This document shows, in pieces, positions 35,701-44,880 of a stretch of 64,000 bases of DNA (position 1 is the first letter of the stretch; each line of letters begins with the position of its first letter). The notes under the pieces are model-generated. The model ran no database searches. It was not told the DNA's origin and worked only from the letters and a program-made list of their open reading frames with translations. The stretch is from the NCBI RefSeq assembly GCF_000733755.1, contig NZ_JPOF01000003.1, forward strand, positions 1,094,501 through 1,158,500, given 5' to 3'. The stretch is from Lachnoclostridium phytofermentans (GTDB taxonomy: Bacteria; Bacillota; Clostridia; Lachnospirales; Lachnospiraceae). Position numbers and translations under genes: made by a program.

Positions 35701-36634
35701 TTCCAGCTTCTGCTAAGATTTCACCTGTCTCAGTATCAACAACATCCTCTGCTAAAGGGAAACCTACCACTCTATTTTTCAAAGCTAACTTCTTATTAAA
35801 CTTAAAACGTCCAACTTTAGCAAGGTCATATCTTCTAGGATCGAAGAACATACTATTGATTAAGGACTCTGCACTTTCAACGGAAAGTGGCTCACCTGGA
35901 CGAAGTTTTTTGTATAATTCAAGAAGACCATCTTGATAATTATCCGATGGATCTTTGCTAAAGCTTGCTAAAATCTTTGGTTCTTCACCAAACATTTCAA
36001 CAATTTCAGCGTTAGAACCGATACCCATAGCACGAAGCAATACGGTGATCGGAACCTTTCTATTTCTATCTACACGAACATAAAATACATCGTTGGAATC
36101 TGTTTCATACTCTAACCAAGCACCTCTGTTAGGAATTACTGTGCTAGAATGAAGAGTCTTACCAACTTTATCATGTTGAATTGCATAATAAATTCCAGGG
36201 GAACGTACTAACTGGCTAACGATGACACGTTCAGCACCATTGATAACAAAGGTACCTGTCTCAGTCATTAAAGGTAAGTCACCCATGAAGATGTCATGTT
36301 CATTGATTTCTTCCGTCTCTTTGTTACGAAGTCTAACTTTTACTTTCAACGGAGCCGCATAGGTAGCATCTCTTTCCTTGCATTCTTCAATCGAATACTT
36401 AACATCATCCTCGCAGAGCTGAAAGCTTACAAACTCAAGGCTAAGATGGTCGCTGTAATCTTCGATCGGCGAAATATCATCGAATACTTCATTTAGGCCT
36501 TCCTCTAAGAACCACTTATAGGAATCCTTCTGAACTTCAATGAGATTTGGCATTTCAAGTACTTCTTTTTGCTTTGAATAGCTCATTCTTACGCCTTTTC
36601 CAACCTTAATCGGACGTATTCTGTTTTTATCCAT
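32798..36634 (-). CDS. rpoB: RNA polymerase beta subunit
   Basis: About 1278 residues. The rifampicin region ([29 protein letters not shown]), MAGRHGNKG and the [26 protein letters not shown] block are all recognisable. The C-terminus carries about 65 acidic residues-rich positions ending [13 protein letters not shown]. The start at 36634 is preferred because AAGGGGTGA precedes it; a GTG at 36646 lies inside that site. Its promoter is at 37018-37046, leaving a leader of about 375 nt. Confidence 0.98.
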   Translation of the reverse strand: MDKNRIRPIKVGKGVRMSYSKQKEVLEMPNLIEVQKDSYKWFLEEGLNEVFDDISPIEDYSDHLSLEFVSFQLCEDDVKYSIEECKERDATYAAPLKVKVRLRNKETEEINEHDIFMGDLPLMTETGTFVINGAERVIVSQLVRSPGIYYAIQHDKVGKTLHSSTVIPNRGAWLEYETDSNDVFYVRVDRNRKVPITVLLRAMGIGSNAEIVEMFGEEPKILASFSKDPSDNYQDGLLELYKKLRPGEPLSVESAESLINSMFFDPRRYDLAKVGRFKFNKKLALKNRVVGFPLAEDVVDTETGEILAEAGTIITEALAIRIQNRAVRSILVQAEERNVVVLSNMMVDFDEYVELDCDKEELGITEEVYYPALRMILDSCNSLDEIKDAVAKHITDLIPKHITKDDIFTSINYNMHLEYGIGNQDDIDHLGNRRIRAVGELLQNQYRIGLSRMERVVRERMTTQDLEGISPQSLINIKPVTAAVKEFFGSSQLSQFMDQNNPLSELTHKRRLSALGPGGLSRDRAGFEVRDVHYSHYGRMCPIETPEGPNIGLINSLASYARINQYGFIEAPYRKVDKTEADNPRVTDEVVYLTADEEDKYVVAQANEPLDATGHFVNQSVSGRYREETSSYQKRKVDLMDVSPKMVFSVATAMIPFLQNDDANRALMGSNMQRQAVPLLFTEAPVVGTGMELKTAVDSGVCVVSKKAGTVEKSTSREVVIKNDDGTKSSYRLVKFARSNQGTCINQRPIVVKGDRVEAGEVIADGPSTSKGELALGKSPLIGFMTWEGYNYEDAVLLSERLVQEDVYTSVHIEEYEAEARDTKLGPEEITRDVPGVGDDALKDLDERGIIRIGAEVRAGDILVGKVTPKGETELTAEERLLRAIFGEKAREVRDTSLRVPHGEYGIIVDAKVFTRENGDELSPGVNQTVRVYIAQKRKIQVGDKMAGRHGNKGVVSRVLPAEDMPFLPNGRPLDIVLNPLGVPSRMNIGQVLEIHLSLASKVLGFNVSTPVFDGANEYDIMDTLELANDYVNTPLDEFQAKYKDILDPEVMDYLVTNEDYRKEWEGVPINRDGKVRLRDGRTGEYFDSAVTVGFMHYLKLHHLVDDKIHARSTGPYSLVTQQPLGGKAQFGGQRFGEMEVWALEAYGAAHILQEILTVKSDDVTGRVKTYEAIIKGDNISEPGIPESFKVLLKELQSLALDVTVLDENGDEVKMSENIDYGETEFTQYIEEDNFRYDEGFEEAGYSEVNPEEESDTFESFDESESVMDFSESDDFGE

Positions 36635-37010
36635 TGACGTTTTCACCCCTTGAAATTTTTCTAGTTTTTTTTATATAATCGAGTAATCAGAGATATTCTA
36701 TAACGCTTCAGTTACATCATCATTAAATTGAATCTAATGTTTCACAACTAAATTAAGATACCGTTTAAAAGAACTGAATCGTAAAATGTCGTTTACCTTG
36801 ATACTCGTAGCCTCGCAAGCAAGGCAGTACACTTGTTTCACCCTGCATAAAACGTAAGAAAACCCACAAAATATTGAGTTTTCCATGATTTCCAAAAGCA
36901 CATTTTGTGTTTTTTATGAATTATGCAATAAATTTTCTTAAAAACACTTTGCATTTTGAACTTTATGTGTTATAATATATACAAATGGGCATATAAAACC
37001 ACAATAGTGC
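36635..37010 (-). other. long rpoB leader region without a gene
   Basis: The predicted rpoB transcript starts near 37011. The leader contains a GCCTTGCTTGCGAGGC hairpin next to TACGAGTATC (36798-36825), a sequence also seen beside hairpins in the rplL 3' region. No reading frame of note was found. Confidence 0.5.
36949..36976 (+). promoter_or_regulatory. plus-strand promoter opposite the rpoB leader
   Basis: TTGCAT, 16 bases and a consensus TATAAT with TG one base before it (extended -10). It points away from rpoB and has no reading frame downstream, only a terminator-like hairpin at 37037-37068. Confidence 0.55.
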
Positions 37011-37070
37011 ACATTTCATATTATCACAGTATAGTCAAGCTGTCAATAGTAAATTGTACAGCTTTTTTAT
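36983..37070 (+). ncRNA. candidate small RNA across the rpoB promoter
   Basis: The plus-strand promoter at 36949-36976 is followed 60 bases later by AAGCTGTCAAT pairing with ATTG-T-ACAGCTT and a run of six T. The product would be about 88 nt. It would overlap the rpoB promoter in antisense. The hairpin coincides with the rpoB -35 region, so part of the symmetry may be accidental. No known RNA family was recognised. Confidence 0.35.
37018..37046 (-). promoter_or_regulatory. rpoB promoter
   Basis: Consensus TTGACA (37041-37046), 17 bases and TAATAT (37018-37023) on the minus strand, about 385 bases before the rpoB start codon. Confidence 0.8.
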
Positions 37071-37083
37071 ATTTTTCATAAAA

Positions 37084-37312
37084 TATCTGTAAAGTCCGAT
37101 ATTTACAATTTTTCCCTACTATTTAGGGGGATCCCCTTAGTTTTCACTGACTATGATCAAAACCGAAACAGATTTCCAAGAAGGTATCAACTTATAGAAA
37201 ACGGACAAAAACTAGTATTTTTTCTAGTATAACCATTTATTGGTTCTTCATTCATTCTTGTCATAAAGCTAAGTTCCCATTAATTATGTAATTTATATCA
37301 ATATATCAATAT
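37084..37312. other. gene-free stretch between the rpoB promoter and the P-ATPase terminator
   Basis: Contains a TTAGGGGGATCCCCTTAG near-palindrome around 37129-37142 and otherwise featureless AT-rich sequence. Confidence 0.4.
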
Positions 37313-37383
37313 AAAAAGCAGGATGAAATCATCGTACCTCTATTATCTTACAAATAGGGGTATTTTAATTTTCGTCCTGCTTT
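37313..37383 (-). terminator. terminator after the P-type ATPase gene
   Basis: AAAGCAGGACGAAAA pairs with TTTCATCCTGCTTT around an inner TACC/GGGGTA pairing. A T run follows on the minus strand. Confidence 0.75.
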
Positions 37384-37425
37384 ACTATATTAACCTTTTC
37401 TAAACTAACTTCTTTTACTATCTTT

Positions 37426-37524
37426 CTTTTATAACCTTTCCTTTATAACCTTTCCTTTATGACCTTCCCTTTATGACCTTCCCTTTATAACTTTTCCTTT
37501 AACGACTTTCCTTTATAATTTTAT
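37426..37524. repeat. seven tandem 14-bp repeats downstream of the P-ATPase gene
   Basis: Imperfect copies of CTTTATAACCTTTC. They lie between the stop codon at 37614 and the terminator, so they should be in the 3' untranslated region. Confidence 0.75.
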
Positions 37525-37613
37525 TTTTATTAGCTTCTATATAAAACTAATAACTTTTTGCATCTTCTTACGAATAATTCAACCACAATTCTAGTCATTC
37601 TAAATATACGATA

Positions 37614-40247
37614 CTATTTTCTTTCTTTGACTCTTCGTATCGCTTTCACTATCTCGACTACCGGAATTATGGTAATTGCAAATAGAATTGCAACTCCAAA
37701 TTCTTCTATCCTAATTTTAGTGAAGCCAAATGCATCCCTTAGGAAAGGCACATAAATTACTGCAGTAGTTAAAACAAAGGATAGCGCAATTGCACCTAGA
37801 AGATAAAAATTTTGATAAGTCATCTTAAATATTGACTTATTCCTTGATCGTAAGTTGTACGAGTGTATTACTTCTGCTAAAGACATGGTGAGAAAAGCCA
37901 TTGTCATTCCGTCACTGCTGCTTGCTATCTCCCATTTTCCACTTTCCATATAGTGACCAACAAAATAGGATAATAATGTTATTATAGTAACATAACATCC
38001 CTGATAGATAACATCAAAGCCAAGCCCTCCAGCAAAAATTCCTTCCTTCGCATCTCGCGGTTTTCTTTTCATTACATCTTTCTCGCCGTGCTCCATACCT
38101 AAAGCTAGAGCAGGAAAGCTATCTGTAATCAAATTAATCCAAAGTAGATGCACTGGTTTTAAGATTGTAAATCCAAAGATTGTAGCTACAAAGATAGCCA
38201 ATACCTCACTTAAATTAGAAGATAATAGAAACTGGATGGACTTTCGAATATTATCATAGATTCTTCTACCTTCTTCTACTGCAGCAACAATCGTAGCAAA
38301 ATTGTCATCTGCTAACACCATATCAGCAACATTTTTAGTTACATCGGTACCTGTTATCCCCATACCGACACCAATGTCAGCACTTTTAATAGAAGGAGCA
38401 TCATTTACACCGTCTCCCGTCATAGCAACTACCTTTCCTTTTTCTTTCCAGGTCGTTACGATTCGAACTTTATGTTCTGGCTGTACGCGGGCATAGACGG
38501 AATAAGTTTCAATCGCTTGAGAGAATGTCTCATCGTCCATTTCAGATAGCATAGCACCTGTGATAGCCTCAGAAGCATCCTTTATAATACCAAGCTCTTT
38601 TGCAATAGCAACTGCAGTATCTCTATGGTCGCCTGTGATCATAATAGGGCGTATTCCTGCTTCCTTACATTCTTTTACGGCAACTAATACCTCTGGTCGA
38701 ACCGGATCAATCATACCGGTTAATCCAATAAACACAAGTTCTTTTTCTAATTCTTTTTCCTCAAACTGCGTTAGCTTCTCAGAATAGGTGCGAAAAGCAG
38801 CTGCCAGAACACGCAAAGCCCCATCTGCCATTTCTTTATTTACCTTTAATATTTCACATTTTATCTCTTCTGTCATCTCGGTCACACCATCAGCAGATAA
38901 ATAATGATTACAGCATTTTAGCACTTCATCAGGAGCACCCTTTGTATATTGGATATATTCCTTCTCTTTTTGATGCACTGTTGTCATCATCTTACGAACT
39001 GAGTCAAATGGAGCTTCACCAATTCTTGGCTGATCCTTTTTTAGCTCACCTTTAGGCAACTGATTTGTGTAAGCGTAGTTGACTAAGGCACATTCTGTTG
39101 GCTCTCCGATTGCCTGATTATTTTCATCCAGTTCAGCATCGCTGCACAAAGCCATTGCTGTTGCTAAAAACGCACGATCATTGGTATATTCTTTCACAAC
39201 GGTCATTTTATTTTGAGTAAGTGTTCCTGTTTTATCAGAACATATAATCTGTGTACTACCGAGGGTTTCCACTGCTGTTAACTTACGTATCACGGCATTT
39301 CTTTTTGACATATTGGTTACCCCAATAGATAACACAATTGTAACGACCGTTGCAAGCCCTTCCGGTATTGCTGCTACAGCCAAACTAACCGCTACCATAA
39401 AGGTATTGATTAGATTTTCACCTTTTAGGCTACCACTACGAATTAAGCTGAATGCAAAGATGAAGATACAAATACCAATCACAAGAAAACTTAGAATTTT
39501 ACTTAACTGGGATAGTTTCAGTTGAAGCGGGGTTTTCCCTTCCTTTGCATTTGCTAAAGCGTCTGCGATTTTCCCCATTTCTGTATTCATCCCGGTACTA
39601 GTAACAACAGCCTTGCCTCTTCCGTACACCACAGTACTTCCCATGTAGACCATATTTTTACGATCACCAAGTGGAATGTCTTTCTCCCCATTTAGAGACA
39701 ACGTTTGTTCTATTTTATTAACCGGGACACTTTCACCCGTTAGAGCCGCTTCCTCTACCTTCATTGATGCGTTTTCTATGATACGCGCATCTGCCGGAAC
39801 CGCGTCACCTGCTTCAAGAAGGATAATATCACCTACGACTAGCTCCTCGCTTTTTACAGAATATTGAACTCCTTGGCGTATTACTTTTGACATAGCTGCT
39901 GCCATTTCTTTTAGGGCTTCAATTGCTTTCTCCGCCTTATTTTCCTGATAAACTCCTAAAATAGCATTAATGATAACTACTGCCATGATAATAATTACAT
40001 CCGCAAATGACTCACCTGAATAAGCAGCCGTAATACCAGAGACAATTGCAGCTACTATCAATATGATTGTCATCGGTTCAAGTAATTGTTTTAGGAAATG
40101 AACAAGCAAAGATTCCTTTTTCGCTTCTTTTAGTACGTTTTTTCCATTCTGTTTCAGCCTATTTTCAGCTTCCTCCTTCGTTAGACCTGTAGCATTACTT
40201 GAGACTTCTTTCATAACCTCATTGGTATCACTCAAATAGAAGTTCAT
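37614..40247 (-). CDS. P-type ATPase, calcium-transporting type
   Basis: About 877 residues in the P2 layout: N-terminal cation ATPase domain, TGES actuator motif, phosphorylation site CSDKTGTLT, KGAPDE nucleotide site, TGDGVNDAPS hinge and C-terminal membrane helices. PEGL (AAIPEGLATVV) in the fourth helix is the calcium-site pattern of SERCA/PMCA-like pumps. It should export calcium, though manganese is possible. The start is uncertain: ATG at 40247 has GGAG nine bases upstream, while ATG at 40262 has only AAGAG. A strong terminator follows, after a 14-bp repeat array. Confidence 0.93.
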   Translation of the reverse strand: MNFYLSDTNEVMKEVSSNATGLTKEEAENRLKQNGKNVLKEAKKESLLVHFLKQLLEPMTIILIVAAIVSGITAAYSGESFADVIIIMAVVIINAILGVYQENKAEKAIEALKEMAAAMSKVIRQGVQYSVKSEELVVGDIILLEAGDAVPADARIIENASMKVEEAALTGESVPVNKIEQTLSLNGEKDIPLGDRKNMVYMGSTVVYGRGKAVVTSTGMNTEMGKIADALANAKEGKTPLQLKLSQLSKILSFLVIGICIFIFAFSLIRSGSLKGENLINTFMVAVSLAVAAIPEGLATVVTIVLSIGVTNMSKRNAVIRKLTAVETLGSTQIICSDKTGTLTQNKMTVVKEYTNDRAFLATAMALCSDAELDENNQAIGEPTECALVNYAYTNQLPKGELKKDQPRIGEAPFDSVRKMMTTVHQKEKEYIQYTKGAPDEVLKCCNHYLSADGVTEMTEEIKCEILKVNKEMADGALRVLAAAFRTYSEKLTQFEEKELEKELVFIGLTGMIDPVRPEVLVAVKECKEAGIRPIMITGDHRDTAVAIAKELGIIKDASEAITGAMLSEMDDETFSQAIETYSVYARVQPEHKVRIVTTWKEKGKVVAMTGDGVNDAPSIKSADIGVGMGITGTDVTKNVADMVLADDNFATIVAAVEEGRRIYDNIRKSIQFLLSSNLSEVLAIFVATIFGFTILKPVHLLWINLITDSFPALALGMEHGEKDVMKRKPRDAKEGIFAGGLGFDVIYQGCYVTIITLLSYFVGHYMESGKWEIASSSDGMTMAFLTMSLAEVIHSYNLRSRNKSIFKMTYQNFYLLGAIALSFVLTTAVIYVPFLRDAFGFTKIRIEEFGVAILFAITIIPVVEIVKAIRRVKERK

Positions 40248-40440
40248 TCCACTTAGCTCCATTCTCTTATATTCTTTATTACTCTTTCATATTATAATCC
40301 TATTTTTACCATATCATAGCAGAAAGATTCTGTAAATATAATTTATCTCTGTTTTCTCTTTTTATGATAAGAAGATATTTTTCATAAAATACTCCTCCCT
40401 ATTATTATCAAATCATCCTACTCAATAACTTGTTTAACAT

Positions 40441-40497
40441 AGAAAAAAGAGCTTCTTTGACTAATGATATCTGCTCACAGTCAAAAAAGCTCTTTCT
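40441..40497 (-). terminator. terminator after the MFS gene
   Basis: AGAAAGAGCT and AGTCAAA arms pair across a 16-base loop with small bulges; a T run follows on the minus strand. It lies 50 bases after the MFS stop. Confidence 0.75.
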
Positions 40498-40546
40498 CAT
40501 TGGAACACAACCCTTATCTATACTAATATTCCAAATATTTTATTTT

Positions 40547-41734
40547 CTATTCTACTACACTACGTCGATAATTTATAATCGCAAAAAGTACCATGAAAAC
40601 AGTACTAAACAACAATACCCCAATCGCTCCAGTTAAACCAATGGCATCTGCCACAAACCCAACAATTTGAGGAGCTATAATTCCACCAAGTGCAGCAATC
40701 GCAAGGAGCATTGACATTCCAGAAGGACTTCCCTTTATAATTGCACCGGCATTAGCAATACAGGTTGGATAGATGCCCGCAAAGAAAAATCCCAACAAGA
40801 CTATAGACAAAGTGATTACATTAACATTCGTTGTTGAAATTAACAAACCAAAAAAGCCAGTTGTTAATATACAGTAAGTTAATATTAATGTCTTCTTTCT
40901 TACCTTAGAAGATAAGAAAGCGGTCATAAGGCGTCCCATCATGACTGCCAACCATGTATATGATACTAGATTAGTTGCCAACTCATCACTCATAATACCA
41001 GTATCCTTAAAATAAGTGATAAACCATCCATTCACGCAGTTCTCAAGTCCTAGATAGAAAAATAAAATCAAACCTATTACATAAAAATCCAAACTTTTGG
41101 AGTAAGACCGATTCGCACTTGACTGATCTTTCTTTATTGCTTCACTCTTTCCCTCTTCCCATGGTATTGGAATAAAGAACAAAAGAATAATGGTAAGTGC
41201 AAATAACGCTACAATAGTATACCCCAAATGTCTCCATGTTAGTTGGTGGCTAATGTAAAGAGAACTAAGGAAAGGAGCTAAGAAAGCACCAAAGGCAAAT
41301 GCCATATGCAAAATATTTAACATTGAGCTTTTTCCCTCGGCACGTTCATTCACTACTGTATTATTAAAAATACTTACAGATCCGCGGCCTATCCCAAGAA
41401 GTATAAAACTTAGATATAACACCGGTATAGCAGGTATCCCCATAATAACAATTAAGCAAATCGGTATAAAAAAAGACATAACAATAATTGTCTTTTTCCT
41501 ACCAAACTTAGCGATAATTGGCGGATTAACAAAACTTGCGAGAAGATTACCAATCGCAAATGCAGATAATAAACCACCAGCAATACTAAAACTTAAATTT
41601 GCCTCTTTAATCAGATAAGGTAAAATCGTACCCACCATTAAAACCATCATACCATTTACAAAAAAAGTATAATAGCAAGTTAGGAATACAAAAAAACGTT
41701 CGAATCTACTATTTTTTTTAACTAAATCAAACAT
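40547..41734 (-). CDS. major facilitator superfamily transporter
   Basis: About 395 residues with twelve predicted membrane spans. The loop motif after helix 2 reads FGRKKTII, and GRLMTAF lies in the second half. The overall pattern resembles FucP/sugar or drug-type MFS carriers; the substrate cannot be inferred. The start at 41734 follows GGAGG with six bases between. A GTTGAAA inverted repeat about 70 bases upstream may be an operator. It appears monocistronic. Confidence 0.85.
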   Translation of the reverse strand: MFDLVKKNSRFERFFVFLTCYYTFFVNGMMVLMVGTILPYLIKEANLSFSIAGGLLSAFAIGNLLASFVNPPIIAKFGRKKTIIVMSFFIPICLIVIMGIPAIPVLYLSFILLGIGRGSVSIFNNTVVNERAEGKSSMLNILHMAFAFGAFLAPFLSSLYISHQLTWRHLGYTIVALFALTIILLFFIPIPWEEGKSEAIKKDQSSANRSYSKSLDFYVIGLILFFYLGLENCVNGWFITYFKDTGIMSDELATNLVSYTWLAVMMGRLMTAFLSSKVRKKTLILTYCILTTGFFGLLISTTNVNVITLSIVLLGFFFAGIYPTCIANAGAIIKGSPSGMSMLLAIAALGGIIAPQIVGFVADAIGLTGAIGVLLFSTVFMVLFAIINYRRSVVE

Positions 41735-41802
41735 AATATCCTCCATAGCATATTCAATTTAAAATGCAATCATTTCAGAGTTGAATATGGTATTTATCTA
41801 TA

Positions 41803-41824
41803 GTTGAAAACTCCATCTTTCAAC
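41803..41824. promoter_or_regulatory. inverted repeat upstream of the MFS gene
   Basis: GTTGAAA and TTTCAAC separated by eight bases, about 70 bases before the MFS start, next to a TTGAAA that could serve as -35. It may bind a regulator of the carrier gene. Not conserved elsewhere in the window. The rest of 41825-42010 shows nothing recognisable. Confidence 0.3.
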
Positions 41825-42011
41825 TTAATTATTCTTCCTACGTATGTTCAACACGCAATTAACATATCTGTGCAATCTTTCTACACAATGATAATGTTTC
41901 GAATTATGTAACATATTCGAGTACAAAATTCAAGTATCTCAATAAGTGCCCGGTAGGGTTACATGTATGATTATTATTCTATCAAAACACTATAAATATT
42001 TCTCTCCATGT

Positions 42012-42067
42012 AAAAAAACCACTCCAATCTGTTTGCTACTCATCGTAACCCACACACGGAGTGGTTT
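42012..42067 (-). terminator. terminator of the rplJ-rplL transcript
   Basis: AAACCACTCC pairs with GGAGTGGTTT across a 32-base loop and is followed by seven T on the minus strand. It lies 280 bases after the rplL stop, beyond the hairpin array. Confidence 0.8.
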
Positions 42068-42104
42068 CATTATTTTTAAGTGATAGAAAACCGAAAGCGA
42101 GATT

Positions 42105-42330
42105 CATCCTAGGATGCGTCGCCACCTGTTCTCTAACAGAAAGGATTTAAACAGTAAACTGTCGCTTCCAATATATCAAGAGATGCCAGAGGATACTCGT
42201 AATTCACTTGTCAGCTACGCTGACAAAACGCTATTTACTCGTAACCCATTAGCAATTCGTTGCTATTTCAGTGGGAGTGTTCCCACTGAAACATGCAAGT
42301 CTAACCCCCGCTTAATAGCGGGAAACTTCC
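42105..42330. repeat. array of seven adjacent perfect hairpins in the rplL 3' region
   Basis: Dyads at 42105-42116 (CATCCTAGGATG), 42126-42139, 42151-42162, 42208-42226 (TTGTCAGC arms), 42250-42265, 42266-42291 (TTTCAGTGGGA arms) and 42307-42322 (CCCGCT arms). TACTCGTAA occurs twice between them. All lie between the rplL stop and its terminator. An overlapping plus-strand frame exists but has no other support. Confidence 0.8.
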
Positions 42331-42343
42331 TCGATGGTTTAAA

Positions 42344-42709
42344 TTACTTAAGAGTAACTTTTGCACCTTCAGCTTCAAGCTTAGTCTTGATATCTTCAGC
42401 TTCTTCCTTAGAAGCAGCCTCTTTAAGAACCTTAGGAGCGCCATCAACAACGTCCTTAGCTTCTTTTAAGCCTAAACCAGTTACTTCACGAACAACCTTG
42501 ATAACCTTAACCTTGTTTGCTCCAACGTCTGTTAACTCAACGTCGAATTCTGTCTTCTCCTCAGCTGCTTCTGCTGCTGGGCCAGCTGCTGCTACAACAA
42601 CACCTGCTGCTGCGCTTACACCGAATTCTTCTTCACAAGCTTTTACTAAATCATTTAACTCTAATACTGTCATGCCCTTAATAGCATCGATAAATTCTTG
42701 AGTTGTCAT
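42344..42709 (-). CDS. rplL: ribosomal protein L7/L12
   Basis: 121 residues: N-terminal dimerisation helix ([26 protein letters not shown]), an Ala-rich hinge and the C-terminal domain ([42 protein letters not shown]). It forms the ribosomal stalk with L10, encoded 75 bases upstream in the same transcript. GGAGG precedes the ATG. Downstream lies an unusual hairpin array before the terminator. Confidence 0.98.
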   Translation of the reverse strand: MTTQEFIDAIKGMTVLELNDLVKACEEEFGVSAAAGVVVAAAGPAAEAAEEKTEFDVELTDVGANKVKVIKVVREVTGLGLKEAKDVVDGAPKVLKEAASKEEAEDIKTKLEAEGAKVTLK

Positions 42710-42784
42710 TATTAAATACCTCCATTTAATTATTGTTTTTACGTTCTATTAACTCTAAACCGCAAGGGATATAAAGTTATTATA

Positions 42785-43279
42785 CTAAGCAACTTCTCCA
42801 TTCTTCTCTGCGATCTGCTTAAGCACACGAGCGAAGTTTGTAATTGGAGATTGAAGACTTCCAAGTAACTTGGAAATAAGAACTTCTCTTGATGGGATAG
42901 TAGCGATCTTTTGAACGCCTGCTGCATCGTAATAAGTTCCTTCTACTACACCAGCTTTTAATTCAAGCTTGTCTGCTGTCTTTGCAAACTCTGCTAAAAC
43001 TCTAGCTGCGGATGTTGCATCCTCAGTACTAAAAGCTACTGCTGTAGGTCCTTCTAAATGTTTGTCTAACTGAGAGAAATCAGTTCCTTCGAAAGCCATC
43101 TTAAGATATGTGTTCTTGTATACTTTGTATACAACACCAGCTTCTCTTAATTTCTTACGAAGAGCTGTATCCTGCTCTACAGTAAGACCACGGTAATCTA
43201 CGATAACCGCTGCCTTAGCATCTGCAGCATAAGCTTTGATTTCATCAATGATTGGTTTCTTTAATTCAACCTTTGCCAT
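42785..43279 (-). CDS. rplJ: ribosomal protein L10
   Basis: 164 residues, normal length. The N-terminal rRNA-binding domain (AKVELKKPIIDEIKAYAADAKAAVIVDYRGL) and C-terminal L12-binding helix are recognisable. It is preceded by its own promoter and the L10 leader with an attenuator hairpin. That arrangement in Firmicutes lets excess L10-L12 complex lower its own expression. Confidence 0.98.
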   Translation of the reverse strand: MAKVELKKPIIDEIKAYAADAKAAVIVDYRGLTVEQDTALRKKLREAGVVYKVYKNTYLKMAFEGTDFSQLDKHLEGPTAVAFSTEDATSAARVLAEFAKTADKLELKAGVVEGTYYDAAGVQKIATIPSREVLISKLLGSLQSPITNFARVLKQIAEKNGEVA

Positions 43280-43299
43280 TCTATTACACCTCCTTATAG

Positions 43300-43474
43300 A
43301 TTCTGTATAGAAGACGGAATAAAAAACTGCCTCCTGCGAAAACAGGAGGCAGATTATTAGTCTAGCATATTAGCTTGATTAATCTATTCCTCGGTAGGCG
43401 GTCACACCTTATGCCATCGCGGCACCTACTGTCTTCGGCAGTTTGTGAGAATTAAGCTTCTCACGAGCTTTTTG
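43300..43474 (-). ncRNA. L10 leader (autoregulatory rplJL leader)
   Basis: The minus-strand RNA contains the conserved AGTAGGTGCCGCGATGGCATAAGGTGTGACCGCCTACC-type fold near 43390-43435, shown here only by its arms GTAGG and CCTAC. A GTGAGAA/TTCTCAC hairpin lies near its start and the CTGCCTCCTG terminator at 43321-43352. The position, between promoter and rplJ, is that of the L10 leader family, which binds L10. Confidence 0.85.
43321..43352 (-). terminator. attenuator hairpin in the L10 leader
   Basis: CTGCCTCCTG pairs perfectly with CAGGAGGCAG around six bases and is followed by six T on the minus strand, 42 bases before the rplJ start codon. Confidence 0.9.
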
Positions 43475-43503
43475 AGTATAACATAAATCTATTCGTGTGT
43501 CAA
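43475..43503 (-). promoter_or_regulatory. promoter of rplJ-rplL
   Basis: Consensus TTGACA (43498-43503), 17 bases and TATACT (43475-43480). It starts transcription just upstream of the L10 leader and separates rplJL from rplKA. Confidence 0.88.
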
Positions 43504-43572
43504 TTACCAATTTTATTTTGCCTAAGCTGTAATATTTGGGAGTTATCCCACTTTACAGTATGAACGAATAAA

Positions 43573-44265
43573 TTATGCTAATTTACCTGTGTTAAGCTTG
43601 ATTCCAGGGCCCATTGTGGAAGCGACTGTTACGCTTCTTAAGTACTGTCCCTTAGCTGCAGCAGGTTTAGCCTTGATAATTGCACCCATAAGCGCTTGGA
43701 AGTTGTCTGCGAGTTGTTCTTCGGTAAAGGAAGCTTTACCAACTGGCACGTGGATAATGTTTGTCTTATCCAATCTATATTCGATTTTACCGGCTTTGAT
43801 ATCATTAACAGCCTTAGTAACATCCATAGTAACTGTTCCTGCCTTAGGGTTTGGCATTAAGCCCTTAGGTCCAAGTACACGACCAAGACGACCAACTACA
43901 CCCATCATATCTGGTGTTGCAACTACAACGTCAAATTCAAACCATCCATCGTTCTGGATCTTTGGAATTAACTCATCGCCACCTACGAAGTCAGCTCCTG
44001 CTGCTAAAGCTTCATTTACTTTATCGCCTTTAGCAAATACAAGAACTCTAACTGTCTTACCTGTTCCGTGTGGTAATACTACCGCACCACGAACCTGCTG
44101 GTCAGCGTGACGTCCGTCTACACCAAGTCTGATGTGTGCTTCGATTGTCTCATCGAATTTAGCTACTGCTGATTTTTTTACTAAACTGATTGCTTCCTCA
44201 ACATCATATTGAACATTTCTGTCGATAAGCTTTGCTGAATCAGTATATTTCTTTCCTCTTTTCAT
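43573..44265 (-). CDS. rplA: ribosomal protein L1
   Basis: 230 residues opening [26 protein letters not shown], with [29 protein letters not shown], the L1 signature. It binds 23S rRNA at the E-site stalk and in many bacteria also the rplKA message. It follows rplK after 58 bases. AGGAGG precedes the start. Confidence 0.98.
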   Translation of the reverse strand: MKRGKKYTDSAKLIDRNVQYDVEEAISLVKKSAVAKFDETIEAHIRLGVDGRHADQQVRGAVVLPHGTGKTVRVLVFAKGDKVNEALAAGADFVGGDELIPKIQNDGWFEFDVVVATPDMMGVVGRLGRVLGPKGLMPNPKAGTVTMDVTKAVNDIKAGKIEYRLDKTNIIHVPVGKASFTEEQLADNFQALMGAIIKAKPAAAKGQYLRSVTVASTMGPGIKLNTGKLA

Positions 44266-44323
44266 GATTTACCTCCTAGTGGTATTATCGGGATTGCCCT
44301 CCCACATCTATATAAACATCGTG

Positions 44324-44752
44324 TTAGTCTTCAACTACTGTGATACCCATACTTCTTGCAGTACCAGAGATCATGCTGATTGCTGTCTCAATGTTTGCTG
44401 CATTTAAATCTGGCATCTTTAATTCTGCGATCTTCTGAACTTCAGACTTCTTGATTGTAGCAACCTTAGTCTTGTTTGGAACTGCAGAACCGGACTTTAA
44501 ATTACAAGCCTTCTTAAGCAATACTGCTGCTGGAGGAGTCTTTGTAATGAAGCTAAAGCTTCTGTCCTGATATACAGTGATAACAACAGGAATGATCATA
44601 CCTTCCTGATTTGCTGTTCTAGCATTGAATTCCTTTGTGAACTGTACAATGTTTACACCGTGCTGACCAAGTGCAGGACCAACAGGTGGTGCTGGTGTTG
44701 CCTTTGCAGCAGGAATCTGTAATTTAATATAACCTGTAACTTTCTTTGCCAT
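44324..44752 (-). CDS. rplK: ribosomal protein L11
   Basis: 142 residues. It has the [27 protein letters not shown]-terminal domain and the C-terminal rRNA-binding domain ending [13 protein letters not shown]. It forms the GTPase-associated centre. It lies 128 bases after nusG in the standard order nusG-rplK-rplA; the gap contains a GCGTAAGACGC hairpin and a GTGGGAGGG stretch that recurs before rplA. AGGAGG precedes the start. Confidence 0.98.
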   Translation of the reverse strand: MAKKVTGYIKLQIPAAKATPAPPVGPALGQHGVNIVQFTKEFNARTANQEGMIIPVVITVYQDRSFSFITKTPPAAVLLKKACNLKSGSAVPNKTKVATIKKSEVQKIAELKMPDLNAANIETAISMISGTARSMGITVVED

Positions 44753-44880
44753 GATAGCATACCTCCTAAAATTGTGGTTTTACCGGGAGTAATAGACTTA
44801 TTGTCAGGACTACCTGCTTGCTACTTACCCTCCCACTGTCCGCGTCTTACGCGAACTTGTTAACATTACCTTAAAGTTTT

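Noticed and set aside
42114-42701. Plus-strand frame of 195 codons opposite rplL
   Set aside because: Most of it is the antisense of rplL, and its first part is the hairpin array. No ribosome site was seen.
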